Shown: positions 6,871-14,166 of the stretch, in pieces
How positions within the stretch are numbered: the first letter of the stretch is position 1
Layout: each line of letters starts with the position of its first letter
NCBI GenBank assembly: GCA_001563905.1
Contig: LKMO01000001.1
Coordinates: 1 to 64,000, forward strand
Length of the DNA: 64,000 bases
DNA from: Nanohaloarchaea archaeon B1-Br10_U2g19
Lineage (GTDB): Archaea; Nanohalarchaeota; Nanosalinia; Nanosalinales; Nanosalinaceae
Direction of reading: 5' to 3'
Program-made: the position numbers and the translations under genes
Notes under the pieces: generated by a model
What the model was told of the DNA's origin: nothing
Database searches by the model: none
Seen by the model: the letters and a program-made list of their open reading frames with translations, nothing else

Positions 6871-7104
6871 CTATTCTGGGCTTACGAGGATTACGTTGTC
6901 TCCTCTAATCAGTAGCTTGCCGTAGTCGGTCTGACCTTCTCCGTCTTGTACTGATGCGTCTTCTAACCACATGTTTAGATGTAGGTCGAATGCTTTTAGG
7001 TTTCCTGAAACGGTTTGCCCGCCTTTTAGTTTTGCTATTACTCTGTCTCCTTTTGCAGTATCTAAGACATCTAAAGGTCTTCTACCACTGTCATCGTTTG
7101 CCAT
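6871..7104 (-). CDS. Sm-like archaeal protein (LSm)
   Basis: A 77-residue Sm fold protein: RPLDVLDTAKGDRVIAKLKG supplies the N-terminal helix and first strands, the Sm1 motif continues as QTVSGNLKAFDLHLNMWLEDA, and Sm2 appears as LLIRGDNVILVSPE. Such proteins form heptameric rings that bind U-rich RNA and take part in RNA processing. It is the first gene before eL37 and a 75-residue unknown. A TATA-like box lies about 44 nt upstream at 7143-7154, leaving a leader of some 17 nt. Confidence 0.93.
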   Translation of the reverse strand: MANDDSGRRPLDVLDTAKGDRVIAKLKGGQTVSGNLKAFDLHLNMWLEDASVQDGEGQTDYGKLLIRGDNVILVSPE

Positions 7105-7142
7105 AACTTAAAACACCTGTATGAAACCAAATCCTTAAACAA

Positions 7143-7154
7143 CTTATATAAACC
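7143..7154 (-). promoter_or_regulatory. TATA box of the LSm-eL37 operon
   Basis: The minus strand reads GGTTTATATAAG, a strong archaeal TATA match, about 44 nt before the LSm start codon. It is divergent from the eS8 promoter 60 bp away. Confidence 0.65.
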
Positions 7155-7206
7155 TACCGCGGTTTCGTTTTTGAGAACCTAGTTCTGCCGGTCATTAACA
7201 CTACTA

Positions 7207-7218
7207 TTTTTTATAAAG
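7207..7218 (+). promoter_or_regulatory. TATA box of eS8 (leaderless)
   Basis: TTTTTTATAAAG is centred about 27 nt before the ATG at 7240, the usual TATA-to-start-site distance. The mRNA therefore probably begins at the initiation codon. Confidence 0.65.
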
Positions 7219-7239
7219 TTTTGTAGATATTTTCCCGGT

Positions 7240-7617
7240 ATGGCTGTATGGCAAAAAAGATCGGTACGTAAGAAGACCGGCGGAAGAACAAGACCGAACA
7301 GAAAATCAAAGAAGTACGAGCTAGGATCAGAGTTCACAGCACCTACTCTAGGAGAAGACTCCACAAAGGTAAGAACTACAAGAGGAGGAAATACCAAGAG
7401 AGCTGTGAAGAAAGCTGAAACAGCTAACCTTGCAGTTGACGGCGAAGTTAAGAAAGTCGAGATTAAGTCTGTAGAAGACAATCCTGCTAACCCTAACTAC
7501 GTAAGAAGATCTCTACTAACCAAAGGAACAGTAGTAAACACTTCTAAAGGGAAAGCAAGAATAACTTCTAGACCTGGACAGGACGGCGTAATAAACGCAG
7601 AGCCTGTTGAGGAGTAA
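7240..7617 (+). CDS. rps8e: 30S ribosomal protein S8e (eS8)
   Basis: A 125-residue basic ribosomal protein starting MAVWQKRSVRKKTGGRTRPN, with the family's GGNTKRAVKKAETANLAVDG core, NPANPNYVRRSLLTKGTVV and a C-terminal KARITSRPGQDGVINA. Length is that of the short archaeal form. The TATA box puts transcription at or next to the ATG. The gene is monocistronic, and the downstream T-rich stretch (CTTATTTTTCTATAACTTTTTCC) probably terminates it. Confidence 0.96.
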   Translation: MAVWQKRSVRKKTGGRTRPNRKSKKYELGSEFTAPTLGEDSTKVRTTRGGNTKRAVKKAETANLAVDGEVKKVEIKSVEDNPANPNYVRRSLLTKGTVVNTSKGKARITSRPGQDGVINAEPVEE

Positions 7618-7741
7618 AAACTTATTTTTCTATAACTTTTTCCTTATTATTACTCGGAAATATCGTCTTTCTTTTATAGAAAACTACTTTGTGAGAAAAT
7701 AAAGTTTAGAAAAGAGGGTTTGGTCACTTATCGCGGCCCTT

Positions 7742-7858
7742 TCAATTTTTAGAGCCTGTTAATTTGCCTAGCCATCGGGAAATAAAGCTCCCCTCATCTT
7801 CGAACTCTACCGGGATCTGACTGCCGGTATCGTCCAAGAACTCGGCTCTCATCATCAT
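7742..7858 (-). CDS. Tiny leaderless protein (38 aa), not in the ORF track
   Basis: On the minus strand three consecutive ATG codons open a 38-residue frame: MMMRAEFLDDTGSQIPVEFE followed by DEGSFISRWLGKLTGSKN and TGA. A TATA box (7875-7884) sits 22-28 nt before the three ATGs, so transcription would start at the second or third and the mRNA would be leaderless. Composition is that of a normal acidic coding frame. I do not recognise it. It lies between eS8 and another tiny gene close to orc1/cdc6. Promoter spacing is the main support. Confidence 0.55.
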   Translation of the reverse strand: MMMRAEFLDDTGSQIPVEFEDEGSFISRWLGKLTGSKN

Positions 7859-7874
7859 TCAACACGCCCTCAAT

Positions 7875-7884
7875 CTTTATAAAT
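7875..7884 (-). promoter_or_regulatory. TATA box of the 38-aa gene
   Basis: The minus strand reads ATTTATAAAG. Its centre lies 27 nt before the third ATG of the small frame at 7742-7858, consistent with leaderless transcription. Confidence 0.5.
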
Positions 7885-7912
7885 GCTTCTCATCGAAAAG
7901 GTTTCTAAGCGT

Positions 7913-8089
7913 TCAAAACCGTTCATAAACGTTTCTGCGCTGTTTTTCGGGGTTTTCAGGTTTCCGGTTTATCTGCCGTATAATACTAGGAACAAGGTTT
8001 TCAGGATCCTCGCCTATGTAAAGTGCTTCTTCAGCGGCTTTACGCTCCTTTTTCGGCAGGTAGTCTAGAGACTTGGCGTATTCAACCAT
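7913..8089 (-). CDS. Tiny leaderless protein (58 aa), not in the ORF track
   Basis: A minus-strand frame from ATG 8089 gives MVEYAKSLDYLPKKERKAAE, EALYIGEDPENLVPSIIRQI, then NRKPENPEKQRRNVYERF and TGA. The first half looks helical and charged, the second basic and Pro-rich. A TATA box at 8113-8121 is centred 29 nt upstream, implying almost no leader. The plus-strand ORF 7883-8068 over it is a shadow rich in Phe and Leu. Function unknown. The position just downstream of orc1/cdc6, on the same strand with its own promoter, is the only clue. Confidence 0.6.
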   Translation of the reverse strand: MVEYAKSLDYLPKKERKAAEEALYIGEDPENLVPSIIRQINRKPENPEKQRRNVYERF

Positions 8090-8112
8090 ATTCAGAGTCT
8101 TGACTGAGCTCG

Positions 8113-8121
8113 GTTTATAAA
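8113..8121 (-). promoter_or_regulatory. TATA box of the 58-aa gene
   Basis: The minus strand reads TTTATAAACC, centred 29 nt before the ATG at 8089. It lies between that gene and the two TTCCG repeats downstream of orc1/cdc6. Confidence 0.5.
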
Positions 8122-8135
8122 GAAGCGGAGAAAGT

Positions 8136-8152
8136 TCCGTTAGTTCCGATAA
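8136..8152. repeat. Tandem TTCCGTTAG/TTCCGATAA repeats downstream of orc1/cdc6
   Basis: GTTCCGTTAGTTCCGATAA holds two tandem nonamers just beyond the stop codon of orc1/cdc6. They match the TTCCGGTAG and TTCCGCTAG units in front of the same gene. They could be initiator-binding sites or autoregulatory elements; only similarity and position support this. Confidence 0.45.
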
Positions 8153-8161
8153 AAAATAGTG

Positions 8162-9181
8162 CTATGACTGAAGCATATAGGTTCTCCAACGGCCTTCACC
8201 CTCGGAGTTAATCAGTCTGTAGTGGTCCATCTTACTCAGATACTTTCGGACCGTTCTCTTAACCTTGGGGTCTTCTACCTCATCACTGTACTCTTCGTAA
8301 AGTTCGCCTGGCTTGATCTCTCCATGCTCCTCAATTATTTCATAAAGCACGCTTTGATGTCTATTTAACTGATCTATAGATTTGGACTTGTTCTCCTCTT
8401 CAGCCGCAGGTAACGCATTTTCTATGACTTCTTGAGAGATTTCTTCAGACTCCTCTGCTTCAGCACGTTCTGCAGCAATTCTCAAAGCGTTTATAGCTAT
8501 TCTTGCATCTCCATCAGCTCTATTACCGATACGGTGAAGCATAGATTTCTCTACTGCGTTATCTCTTAAACCCCATTTAACGCGGTCTTCTAGGATATCT
8601 ACGAGCTGTTCTTTGGTGTATTCGGGAAACCGGACATGTTTGGTTCCTTCGAGAGAGGATCTTATACGGTCGTCAAAGTCGTATAAAGCAGTCTCTTTGT
8701 TGGCTATCATTATTAACGCGGTATTGCTTTCTCTGGCGAAGTCGTAAAGTATTCTTTCGTCTTCTATCTGGTCAACCTCGTCCAGTATGACTATGCTAGG
8801 TCTGTTCCCTACTTTTGATTTGAACTTGTCTACTAGTTCGTCTGTAGGTGTTCCTGTACGGTGTATGATATTGGTTCCGAAGTCTTGTAGCAGGTTGTAG
8901 TATACTTTGAACCGTGAGGGGTATCTCCAGCAGTTCACGCTTCCTGAGACAACGTTTGAGCTGTGTTTCTTTAGTTCGTCGACGACGTATTCTGCCATAG
9001 TTGTCTTTCCTGTTCCTGGAGGACCGTACAGAAGCATGTTTCTAGGTGTTCCATCGTCAAGTATAGGCTCTAAATTACGTTTTATCTCTGTTACCTGTGC
9101 GTTACGATGAACCATCCGTTTAGGTAGGAAGTCTGCGGTTAGTACACGTGCATCTTCTATTACGGTGTTTGGACGTCTCAC
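8162..9181 (-). CDS. orc1/cdc6: Orc1/Cdc6 replication initiator
   Basis: A 339-residue AAA+ initiator that marks replication origins and helps load MCM. Walker A GPPGTGKT is at 53-60 and Walker B VILDEVDQIED near 131. Sensor-like IANKE and the RIRSSLEG arginine-finger region follow, then sensor 2 GDARIAINALRIAAE, and a C-terminal winged helix from about 270 (LNRHQSVLYEIIEEHGEI). Slightly short for the family (about 380-410). TTCCGNTAG repeats lie on both sides, so the gene may adjoin an origin, as cdc6 often does in archaea. Confidence 0.95.
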   Translation of the reverse strand: MRRPNTVIEDARVLTADFLPKRMVHRNAQVTEIKRNLEPILDDGTPRNMLLYGPPGTGKTTMAEYVVDELKKHSSNVVSGSVNCWRYPSRFKVYYNLLQDFGTNIIHRTGTPTDELVDKFKSKVGNRPSIVILDEVDQIEDERILYDFARESNTALIMIANKETALYDFDDRIRSSLEGTKHVRFPEYTKEQLVDILEDRVKWGLRDNAVEKSMLHRIGNRADGDARIAINALRIAAERAEAEESEEISQEVIENALPAAEEENKSKSIDQLNRHQSVLYEIIEEHGEIKPGELYEEYSDEVEDPKVKRTVRKYLSKMDHYRLINSEGEGRWRTYMLQS

Positions 9182-9192
9182 GGAAAAACAGT

Positions 9193-9243
9193 ACTTCCGC
9201 TAGTTTAAAAGTGGAGACCTTGTTATTCCGGTAGTTCCGGTAG
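9193..9243. repeat. TTCCGCTAG and two tandem TTCCGGTAG repeats upstream of orc1/cdc6
   Basis: One unit (TTCCGCTAG) begins at 9195, and two head-to-tail units (TTCCGGTAGTTCCGGTAG) lie at 9226-9243. All point the same way and all lie between orc1/cdc6 and the next gene. Two related units lie past the gene's other end. A candidate initiator-binding or autoregulatory array. Confidence 0.5.
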
Positions 9244-9272
9244 ATTATAGAGAAGCTAATATATTAATGAAG

Positions 9273-10181
9273 CTATTGCGCCATCTCATGCTCTCTTAAT
9301 ACTTTATAGAGTTCTTCACCCCATATCAGGTTTCCATACTCGTTGTAATGGTTGTCATATTCGGATATAACTACCTCTTGTCTCTCAGCTCTCCCTTTGT
9401 AGAACTCAGCCCACTCCACATAATCCCAGTCATTATCTTTGCTGTAAGTTTCTAAAACTGAGGAAAATCCGAAGTCGTGAAAATCACCTAGCATAAGGAT
9501 TAAAACACTTGTTTCACTATCTAAATTTTTATCCAGACGTTCTAACCGGCTCAATAGTCTTGTCTGAAGTTTTTCATCAGATTTGGAATGTAGTTCATGA
9601 ACGTACCTCAGCCATGCTGTTTCTCTTAGCTCTACGAGCTTTCTTTCTTCAGTAGCACTCATCTGCTCATAATTGGTATCCGACGGATCTTCAATATCGT
9701 TAAGCTTAGAATCTAGTTCGGAATCTTCTAGTAGCTCTATAAAAATCTCGTCTACTCTACTGTAGTTCGCTATATCATAGGAGGCAATGGCTAAAATAAG
9801 TATTTCTGCCTCCATACTATGTTCGTTCTCTTTATAGCGATCTATATGCTCTTCCAGTCCTGTACCAGGCATACCAAAATTTCTAACCTGAAAGTCATTC
9901 TCGTTAGATTCTAATTCGCTCTCTAAAACAGATGGCCAAGCCTTTTCTCTGTTTTCTAGGTTGTAACCTGCTGTGAACGAATCACCTAGAGCAATAATGG
10001 AGCCATTCTTTTCAGTCGAGCTATTAGACTCCATTAAGTATTCAAGTTCGTAGTTTCTATCGTAGTGTTCTTCGTAGGTTAAAACTTCCTGTCCGCTGTC
10101 TCCTACTAGAAAAAATATTATTATAGATACCTGTAGCAGAACAATTATACTGAAAACTTTTGTTCTCAATCTTACTTCCAT
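9273..10181 (-). CDS. Membrane-anchored SGNH/GDSL-type hydrolase
   Basis: A 302-residue protein with one N-terminal membrane helix (about 10-27, VFSIIVLLQVSIIIFFLVG), so the enzyme domain probably faces outside. SGNH block I is ALGDSFTAGY near residue 65, block II-like NFGMPGTG follows, and block V YDNHYNEYGN near 278 supplies the Asp and His. The family hydrolyses esters such as acetyl groups on polysaccharides or lipids; the substrate is unknown. It resembles AlgJ-like surface acylation enzymes only in a general way. It starts 23 bp from the DRG GTPase stop. Confidence 0.8.
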   Translation of the reverse strand: MEVRLRTKVFSIIVLLQVSIIIFFLVGDSGQEVLTYEEHYDRNYELEYLMESNSSTEKNGSIIALGDSFTAGYNLENREKAWPSVLESELESNENDFQVRNFGMPGTGLEEHIDRYKENEHSMEAEILILAIASYDIANYSRVDEIFIELLEDSELDSKLNDIEDPSDTNYEQMSATEERKLVELRETAWLRYVHELHSKSDEKLQTRLLSRLERLDKNLDSETSVLILMLGDFHDFGFSSVLETYSKDNDWDYVEWAEFYKGRAERQEVVISEYDNHYNEYGNLIWGEELYKVLREHEMAQ

Positions 10182-10204
10182 AAATTTTTTAAGAGTTCTC
10201 GTTT

Positions 10205-11290
10205 CTATATATGTCTAAGGTTTAGTTCTAAGATATCTTCATCCCTTAGTTCATGCTCTTCTCCAACCTTTTGGTTAGGGAACTTTGAGCTTGGACCGGT
10301 CACGGTTGCTTTCTTGAAACGTTCTCTCATGTCTCCTGGAAGGTTGTCAAGAGCATCTTCTACTGTCGAACCTTCTCTAAGGATTAAAGGTTCATCCTTG
10401 TCCGGTTCGTCTCCCTTTTCTTTCATATAAACTCTGATTAGGCCTAGTCCCTCAAACATAAGGTCTTTGAGTTCATCTAGATTGGTTCCGTTTTCTGCAG
10501 AGATCAGTAAACCATATTCTTCCTCATACTCTTCTCTCTTATCTGACTCTATAAGATCTTCTTTGTTAACAACATCTACAGCCGGTATATATCTCCTGTT
10601 ATCCATTAAGCCGTCGATAAATCTGTCAAGATCCATGTTCTCTCTTATAGTGACGTTTGCATTGACGTATCCGTTCTGATGCATGAGATCCTTTAACGTC
10701 TCATCATCGATATCGAGATCGACTGTTGAAGATATCTTTACGCCTCCCCTACCGGTTTTTTCCACCTTCATATCTGGAGGACCGGAGTTCATCCTTATTC
10801 CTACCTCGTATACCTCTTTCTTGATCTCTTCTTCTCTCATCTCTTCAGGATCAAGTAGAATCAGTATTAAATCAACGTTCCTTACAACGCTTAAAACCTG
10901 TTTTCCGCCACCTCTTCCGTCAGCAGCTCCGCCAATAAGTCCGGGAACATCTAGTATCTGTATATTTGCGCCTTTATGCTTCATCATTCCTGGATTAACA
11001 TCAAGGGTGGTGAACTCGTAATGTCCAACATCGCTTTCAGCATTGGTTAGCTTGTTTAGAAGTGATGACTTTCCAACGCTAGGGAATCCTACTAATGCTA
11101 CTGTCGCATCTCCTTTTTTCTCTACTGCATAGCCTGAAGTGTCTCCGGTTCCTTTCTGTTTCTTCTGTTTCTCTTCTTTTAACTGAGCTATCTGAGACTT
11201 TAATCGGCCACGTTCTTTTTCGGTAGCCTTGTTTTTAGGTGTCTTCTGTAGCTTCTCTTCCAGGCTCTGTATACGGTCTTCTATACCCAT
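10205..11290 (-). CDS. DRG/Obg-family GTPase with TGS domain
   Basis: A 361-residue GTPase of the archaeal/eukaryotic DRG branch: N-terminal coiled helix (ERGRLKSQIAQLKEEKQKKQ), G1 GFPSVGKSSLL near 67, the family's long FTTLDVNPGMMKHKG after G1, G3 DVPGLIGGA, G4 VNKED, G5 LISAENG and a C-terminal TGS domain (from about 285, IRVYMKEKGDEPDKDEPLIL). DRG proteins bind ribosomes and are thought to assist translation. Length is normal. Probably co-transcribed with the downstream hydrolase, though a 23-bp gap leaves this open. Confidence 0.95.
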   Translation of the reverse strand: MGIEDRIQSLEEKLQKTPKNKATEKERGRLKSQIAQLKEEKQKKQKGTGDTSGYAVEKKGDATVALVGFPSVGKSSLLNKLTNAESDVGHYEFTTLDVNPGMMKHKGANIQILDVPGLIGGAADGRGGGKQVLSVVRNVDLILILLDPEEMREEEIKKEVYEVGIRMNSGPPDMKVEKTGRGGVKISSTVDLDIDDETLKDLMHQNGYVNANVTIRENMDLDRFIDGLMDNRRYIPAVDVVNKEDLIESDKREEYEEEYGLLISAENGTNLDELKDLMFEGLGLIRVYMKEKGDEPDKDEPLILREGSTVEDALDNLPGDMRERFKKATVTGPSSKFPNQKVGEEHELRDEDILELNLRHI

Positions 11291-11404
11291 GGGAACTTGT
11301 TTGTATGGAAATACTTTTTCCTTAGCTTTTAAACTGGTTTACTTTGTAAAAATAGAGTTAAGAAAAATTAGGTGAGAGAGTGGTTAAAAACTTTGTTAAG
11401 GGAG

Positions 11405-11707
11405 TTACTCCTCTTCTACCATCTCTATATTGCCATCTCTTCCGATGTTGAGCTGTATATCATCAGCCCATTCACGGACGTAAGCTCCGGTGATGTGCAC
11501 CTTTGCTCCTTCTTCGATAGCATCGATCTCTTCCTCCCATAGAGTTAGATCTACTGTTCCTGTATCATCTTCAAACCTTACGGTTGTGATTCGTTTCTGT
11601 CCGTAACGTGTTGATACTGCTCTAGGGTTTGGAAGTTCTGCGATTGTTCCTTCGATTTCAACGTCGTCGGCTTCAGGTGATAGTTCCTCAACAGTCATTT
11701 CAGTCAT
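11405..11707 (-). CDS. Single OB-fold ssDNA-binding protein (SOSS-B/RPA-like)
   Basis: About 100 residues forming one OB fold: VEIEGTIAELPNPRAVST, then QKRITTVRFEDDTGTVDLTLWEEEI and VHITGAYVREWADDIQLNIG. This DDTGTVDLTLW signature is characteristic of archaeal RPA and SOSS-B OB folds. The ORF track starts at a GTG (11719); I prefer the ATG at 11707 because a TATA-like CTTTTAAAG lies about 35 nt before it. It likely coats single-stranded DNA in repair. The C-terminus is acidic and short, without a zinc finger. Confidence 0.88.
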   Translation of the reverse strand: MTEMTVEELSPEADDVEIEGTIAELPNPRAVSTRYGQKRITTVRFEDDTGTVDLTLWEEEIDAIEEGAKVHITGAYVREWADDIQLNIGRDGNIEMVEEE

Positions 11708-11802
11708 ATCTTGTCCCACTAAACCGGAAATACTGTTGTGAACTTTAAAAGTTTACTGTTTTACAAGGGTTTAAACCCGTTAAAACATGTAAAATAAATT
11801 GT

Positions 11803-12669
11803 ATGAAGCTACCTTGGAACAATAAAGAAGAGTTAGAGGATTTAGAGACAAAGATCAAAAGTCTTGAAGAGGAAAAAGAAAAACTTCAGAAAAGGTTTGA
11901 TGCAGAGCAAGAGAGACGTAAAAAGCTGTCGCGACAGAAACAAGAAGCTGAAAAAGAGTTAAACAAGTTAAAAGACAAGCTCAGGTCTCTCAAACAAGTT
12001 AATGAAGAAGAAGAGGTAGAAGAAGGTTCAGAGTTCAAACAACTAGGTTTTGACAAGACTCTCCGTACCGTAACCAAGTTAGGATCTATGAAGTCGGAGG
12101 AGAAAGATATGGTAACAGTTTACTCTCCTAGTAAAATCCAGGAGCTTGAAGACCTGAAATCTCTTAAAAACTCTGTGAACCGAGAACAGTACAATAAAAT
12201 CGAGGAAGAAAAATCATTTATCGCATTCCTCGACAAAGATACAGTAAACACGGTTATCAAAACAGTTCCTTTCTTCAGACAAGATCTAAACACTGGTTCA
12301 AAGTTCCGGACCAGCAGGTTAAACCAGTTTATACAAGAAGAGAAGTACTGGGCTCTAGTTTCTGCAGGAGAGACACATATCTATAAAGAGAGAAATGGAG
12401 AGGTAGAAGAGGTTGAAACCATTAAATCAAGAGTTGATAGAAAACATTCGAGCGGAGGATTCTCACAGGGACGTTTTGAAAGAAAGAGAGAAGAACAGAT
12501 AGATAAGCATGTTGAACAGGTAGAAAACGAGATAAACAGCTTAGATCCCGTATACCTTCTAGGAGAAAAAGAGTTATGCCAAGAACTACCAGGCAGCTAC
12601 TTAGGAGGTTTTGATCCAAACCGTAAGAGACCGGAACAGTTCTACCAGTTCCAGAAACTCAGCTTCTAA
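11803..12669 (+). CDS. Vms1/Ankzf1-type peptidyl-tRNA hydrolase
   Basis: A 288-residue protein. Residues 5-75 are a long charged coiled coil. The rest is an eRF1-domain-2-like fold (VLRF1) with the catalytic segment RKHSSGGFSQGRFERKREEQ, close to the HSKGGFSQARFER pattern of haloarchaeal Vms1-type proteins. In eukaryotes Vms1 frees nascent chains from split 60S subunits during ribosome quality control, using a glutamine that is present here (GGFSQ). Function in archaea is inferred. It diverges from the OB-fold gene across a region with the palindrome GGGTTTAAACCC and lies 38 bp before nth. Confidence 0.82.
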   Translation: MKLPWNNKEELEDLETKIKSLEEEKEKLQKRFDAEQERRKKLSRQKQEAEKELNKLKDKLRSLKQVNEEEEVEEGSEFKQLGFDKTLRTVTKLGSMKSEEKDMVTVYSPSKIQELEDLKSLKNSVNREQYNKIEEEKSFIAFLDKDTVNTVIKTVPFFRQDLNTGSKFRTSRLNQFIQEEKYWALVSAGETHIYKERNGEVEEVETIKSRVDRKHSSGGFSQGRFERKREEQIDKHVEQVENEINSLDPVYLLGEKELCQELPGSYLGGFDPNRKRPEQFYQFQKLSF

Positions 12670-12707
12670 AAAAACTATATTAAAGTCTGGAACCTATCGG
12701 TGAAAAC

Positions 12708-13352
12708 ATGGATAATTCAGAAAAACGGATAAGACAGCTTAACCAGAGACTTCTAGAAAAGTATGGTGAGCCTGAACAGCCAAGAAAGATGTCAGGAATC
12801 GACTATGTTATCGAAACTATTCTCTCCCAGAACACTAACGATATCTCCAGAGACAAAGCCTTCAAGCGGTTGAAAGACAAGTATGGAGACGACTACAAAG
12901 CCATGGAGAACGCTGAGATAGACGAAGTTATAGAACCTATACGTGTCTGTGGACTAGGACCTACGAAAGCAGAGAGGATACAGAAAACACTTGAAATAAT
13001 ACGTGAAGATCAAGGAGGTTACTCTATAGAGTTTCTGAAAGATATGAGTGTTGAAGATGCTAAAGACTGGCTTACTGAAATCCCGGGTATAGGGCCTAAA
13101 ACCGCTTCAGTAATCCTAGGATTCCATTTTAAGATGCCTACTTTCCCGGTTGATACACATGTACATCGGCTTGCAACAACGTGTATGAACTTAGTTCCTG
13201 AAGATGCTTCCCGGACCAAGACACATAATATCTTGGAGGAGAAGGTTCCTGACGATATCAAGTACCAGTTCCATATACTTTTGATTACTCATGGTAGAGA
13301 GGAATGTACTGCTAGAAATCCGGGCTGTGAGTTCTGTAGTTCAGATAAGTAA
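12708..13352 (+). CDS. nth: Endonuclease III, cluster ligand incomplete
   Basis: A 214-residue DNA glycosylase/AP lyase for oxidised pyrimidines. The helix-hairpin-helix EIPGIGPKTASVILGF carries catalytic Lys131, and PVDTHVHRLA carries Asp149. The C-terminal iron-sulfur motif normally reads C-x6-C-x2-C-x5-C. Here C200, C207 and C210 are present (CTARNPGCEFC), but the protein ends four residues later (SSDK), before the fourth Cys. The cluster may be incomplete, ligated otherwise, or absent. TATA-like CTATATTAAAG lies about 30 nt upstream. Confidence 0.95.
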   Translation: MDNSEKRIRQLNQRLLEKYGEPEQPRKMSGIDYVIETILSQNTNDISRDKAFKRLKDKYGDDYKAMENAEIDEVIEPIRVCGLGPTKAERIQKTLEIIREDQGGYSIEFLKDMSVEDAKDWLTEIPGIGPKTASVILGFHFKMPTFPVDTHVHRLATTCMNLVPEDASRTKTHNILEEKVPDDIKYQFHILLITHGREECTARNPGCEFCSSDK

Positions 13353-13390
13353 GAAGTATTTTTTTAGAATATGAAAAGGAGGAATAAAAT

Positions 13391-13633
13391 TTATTCCTCG
13401 TTGTCTTCTAGTTCGTCTTGAAGTTCGTCTTGGACGTCGCCCATTGCAGCTTCTTGCTGTTCTTGCATCTCTTCAACAATCTCTTGTGCTTTCTCGTTGA
13501 TTGTATCTTGGTCAACGATTCCTTCTTCCTGTAGTACGGATAGAAGTGCGTGAGTTGTTAGTTCTAGGTTTCCTAGTTTCTGCTGCATCATTTGCATCAT
13601 TTGCTGTGCGTCCATCTGTGGTTGTTCTGTCAT
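13391..13633 (-). CDS. Gln/Met-rich acidic helical protein, unknown
   Basis: Eighty residues, almost entirely predicted helix. It opens with a Met/Gln-rich stretch (MDAQQMMQMMQQKLGNLELT), contains LTTHALLSVLQEEGIVDQDTI, and ends in an acidic run (DELQDELEDNEE). The pattern would suit a coiled-coil chaperone-like or adaptor protein, but I do not recognise the family. An AGGTG Shine-Dalgarno precedes the ATG. It lies about 100 bp downstream of aIF2-beta on the same strand, with a 5-bp inverted repeat (ACAGG/CCTGT) in its leader, and so has its own promoter or leader. Confidence 0.75.
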   Translation of the reverse strand: MTEQPQMDAQQMMQMMQQKLGNLELTTHALLSVLQEEGIVDQDTINEKAQEIVEEMQEQQEAAMGDVQDELQDELEDNEE

Positions 13634-13731
13634 TAGTTATTTCACCTGAAAAGAAGATAACAGGATATCAACCTGTCACCCCTACACCTAATACATCCGA
13701 TAACCCTCAACTTTTATAAATAAGGGCAGTT

Positions 13732-14127
13732 TTATAGCGGTGTTCGAGCACCACACGCCTGGCATTTCATGATCTCGACACCTTTCTCTTTAGTCAGTTT
13801 AGTATCAGGTCTTGAACATTCGCCGCAGAAAACGTAGTCGTCAGCATAACTCTCAACTTTTCTCTGAACGTTTCCACGTCTAAACTCTCCGTTTAGAACA
13901 AGCTCTTTGCCTTCAACGTGTCCGGCGGTACCTAGATCATTCTGGATATACTTAGAGAAATGTTTCTCATCTCTTCCAAACTTAGAAGCGATATCTGAAA
14001 AGTTTACAATTATCGTTTTTGAACCATCCTTACGTGTATCAACTTCAGGCATCTGGAAACGGTCTCCGCTACCAAGGTCTTCTGCCTGCTCAATACCTTT
14101 ATCTAAAAGTTCTTCGTAATCAGTCAT
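13732..14127 (-). CDS. eif2b: Translation initiation factor aIF2 subunit beta
   Basis: A 131-residue subunit of the aIF2 complex that brings initiator tRNA to the ribosome. The N-terminal helix (YEELLDKGIEQAED) contacts the gamma subunit, the central alpha/beta domain holds TIIVNFSDIASKFGRDEKHFSKYI and GTAGHVEGKELVLNG, and the C-terminal zinc ribbon has FCGECSRPDT and MKCQACGART. Length and domains match archaeal aIF2-beta. It belongs to a minus-strand run with the 111-residue unknown, the RPA-like protein and MCM. Confidence 0.95.
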   Translation of the reverse strand: MTDYEELLDKGIEQAEDLGSGDRFQMPEVDTRKDGSKTIIVNFSDIASKFGRDEKHFSKYIQNDLGTAGHVEGKELVLNGEFRRGNVQRKVESYADDYVFCGECSRPDTKLTKEKGVEIMKCQACGARTPL

Positions 14128-14166
14128 AACTCAAGATTAAAGGTGAAGATTCTTAACTTGGTGTGA

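Noticed and set aside
7883-8068. Plus-strand 61-residue ORF downstream of eS8
   Set aside because: It is Phe/Val-rich and antisense to the better supported 58-residue frame, which has a TATA box at the right distance.
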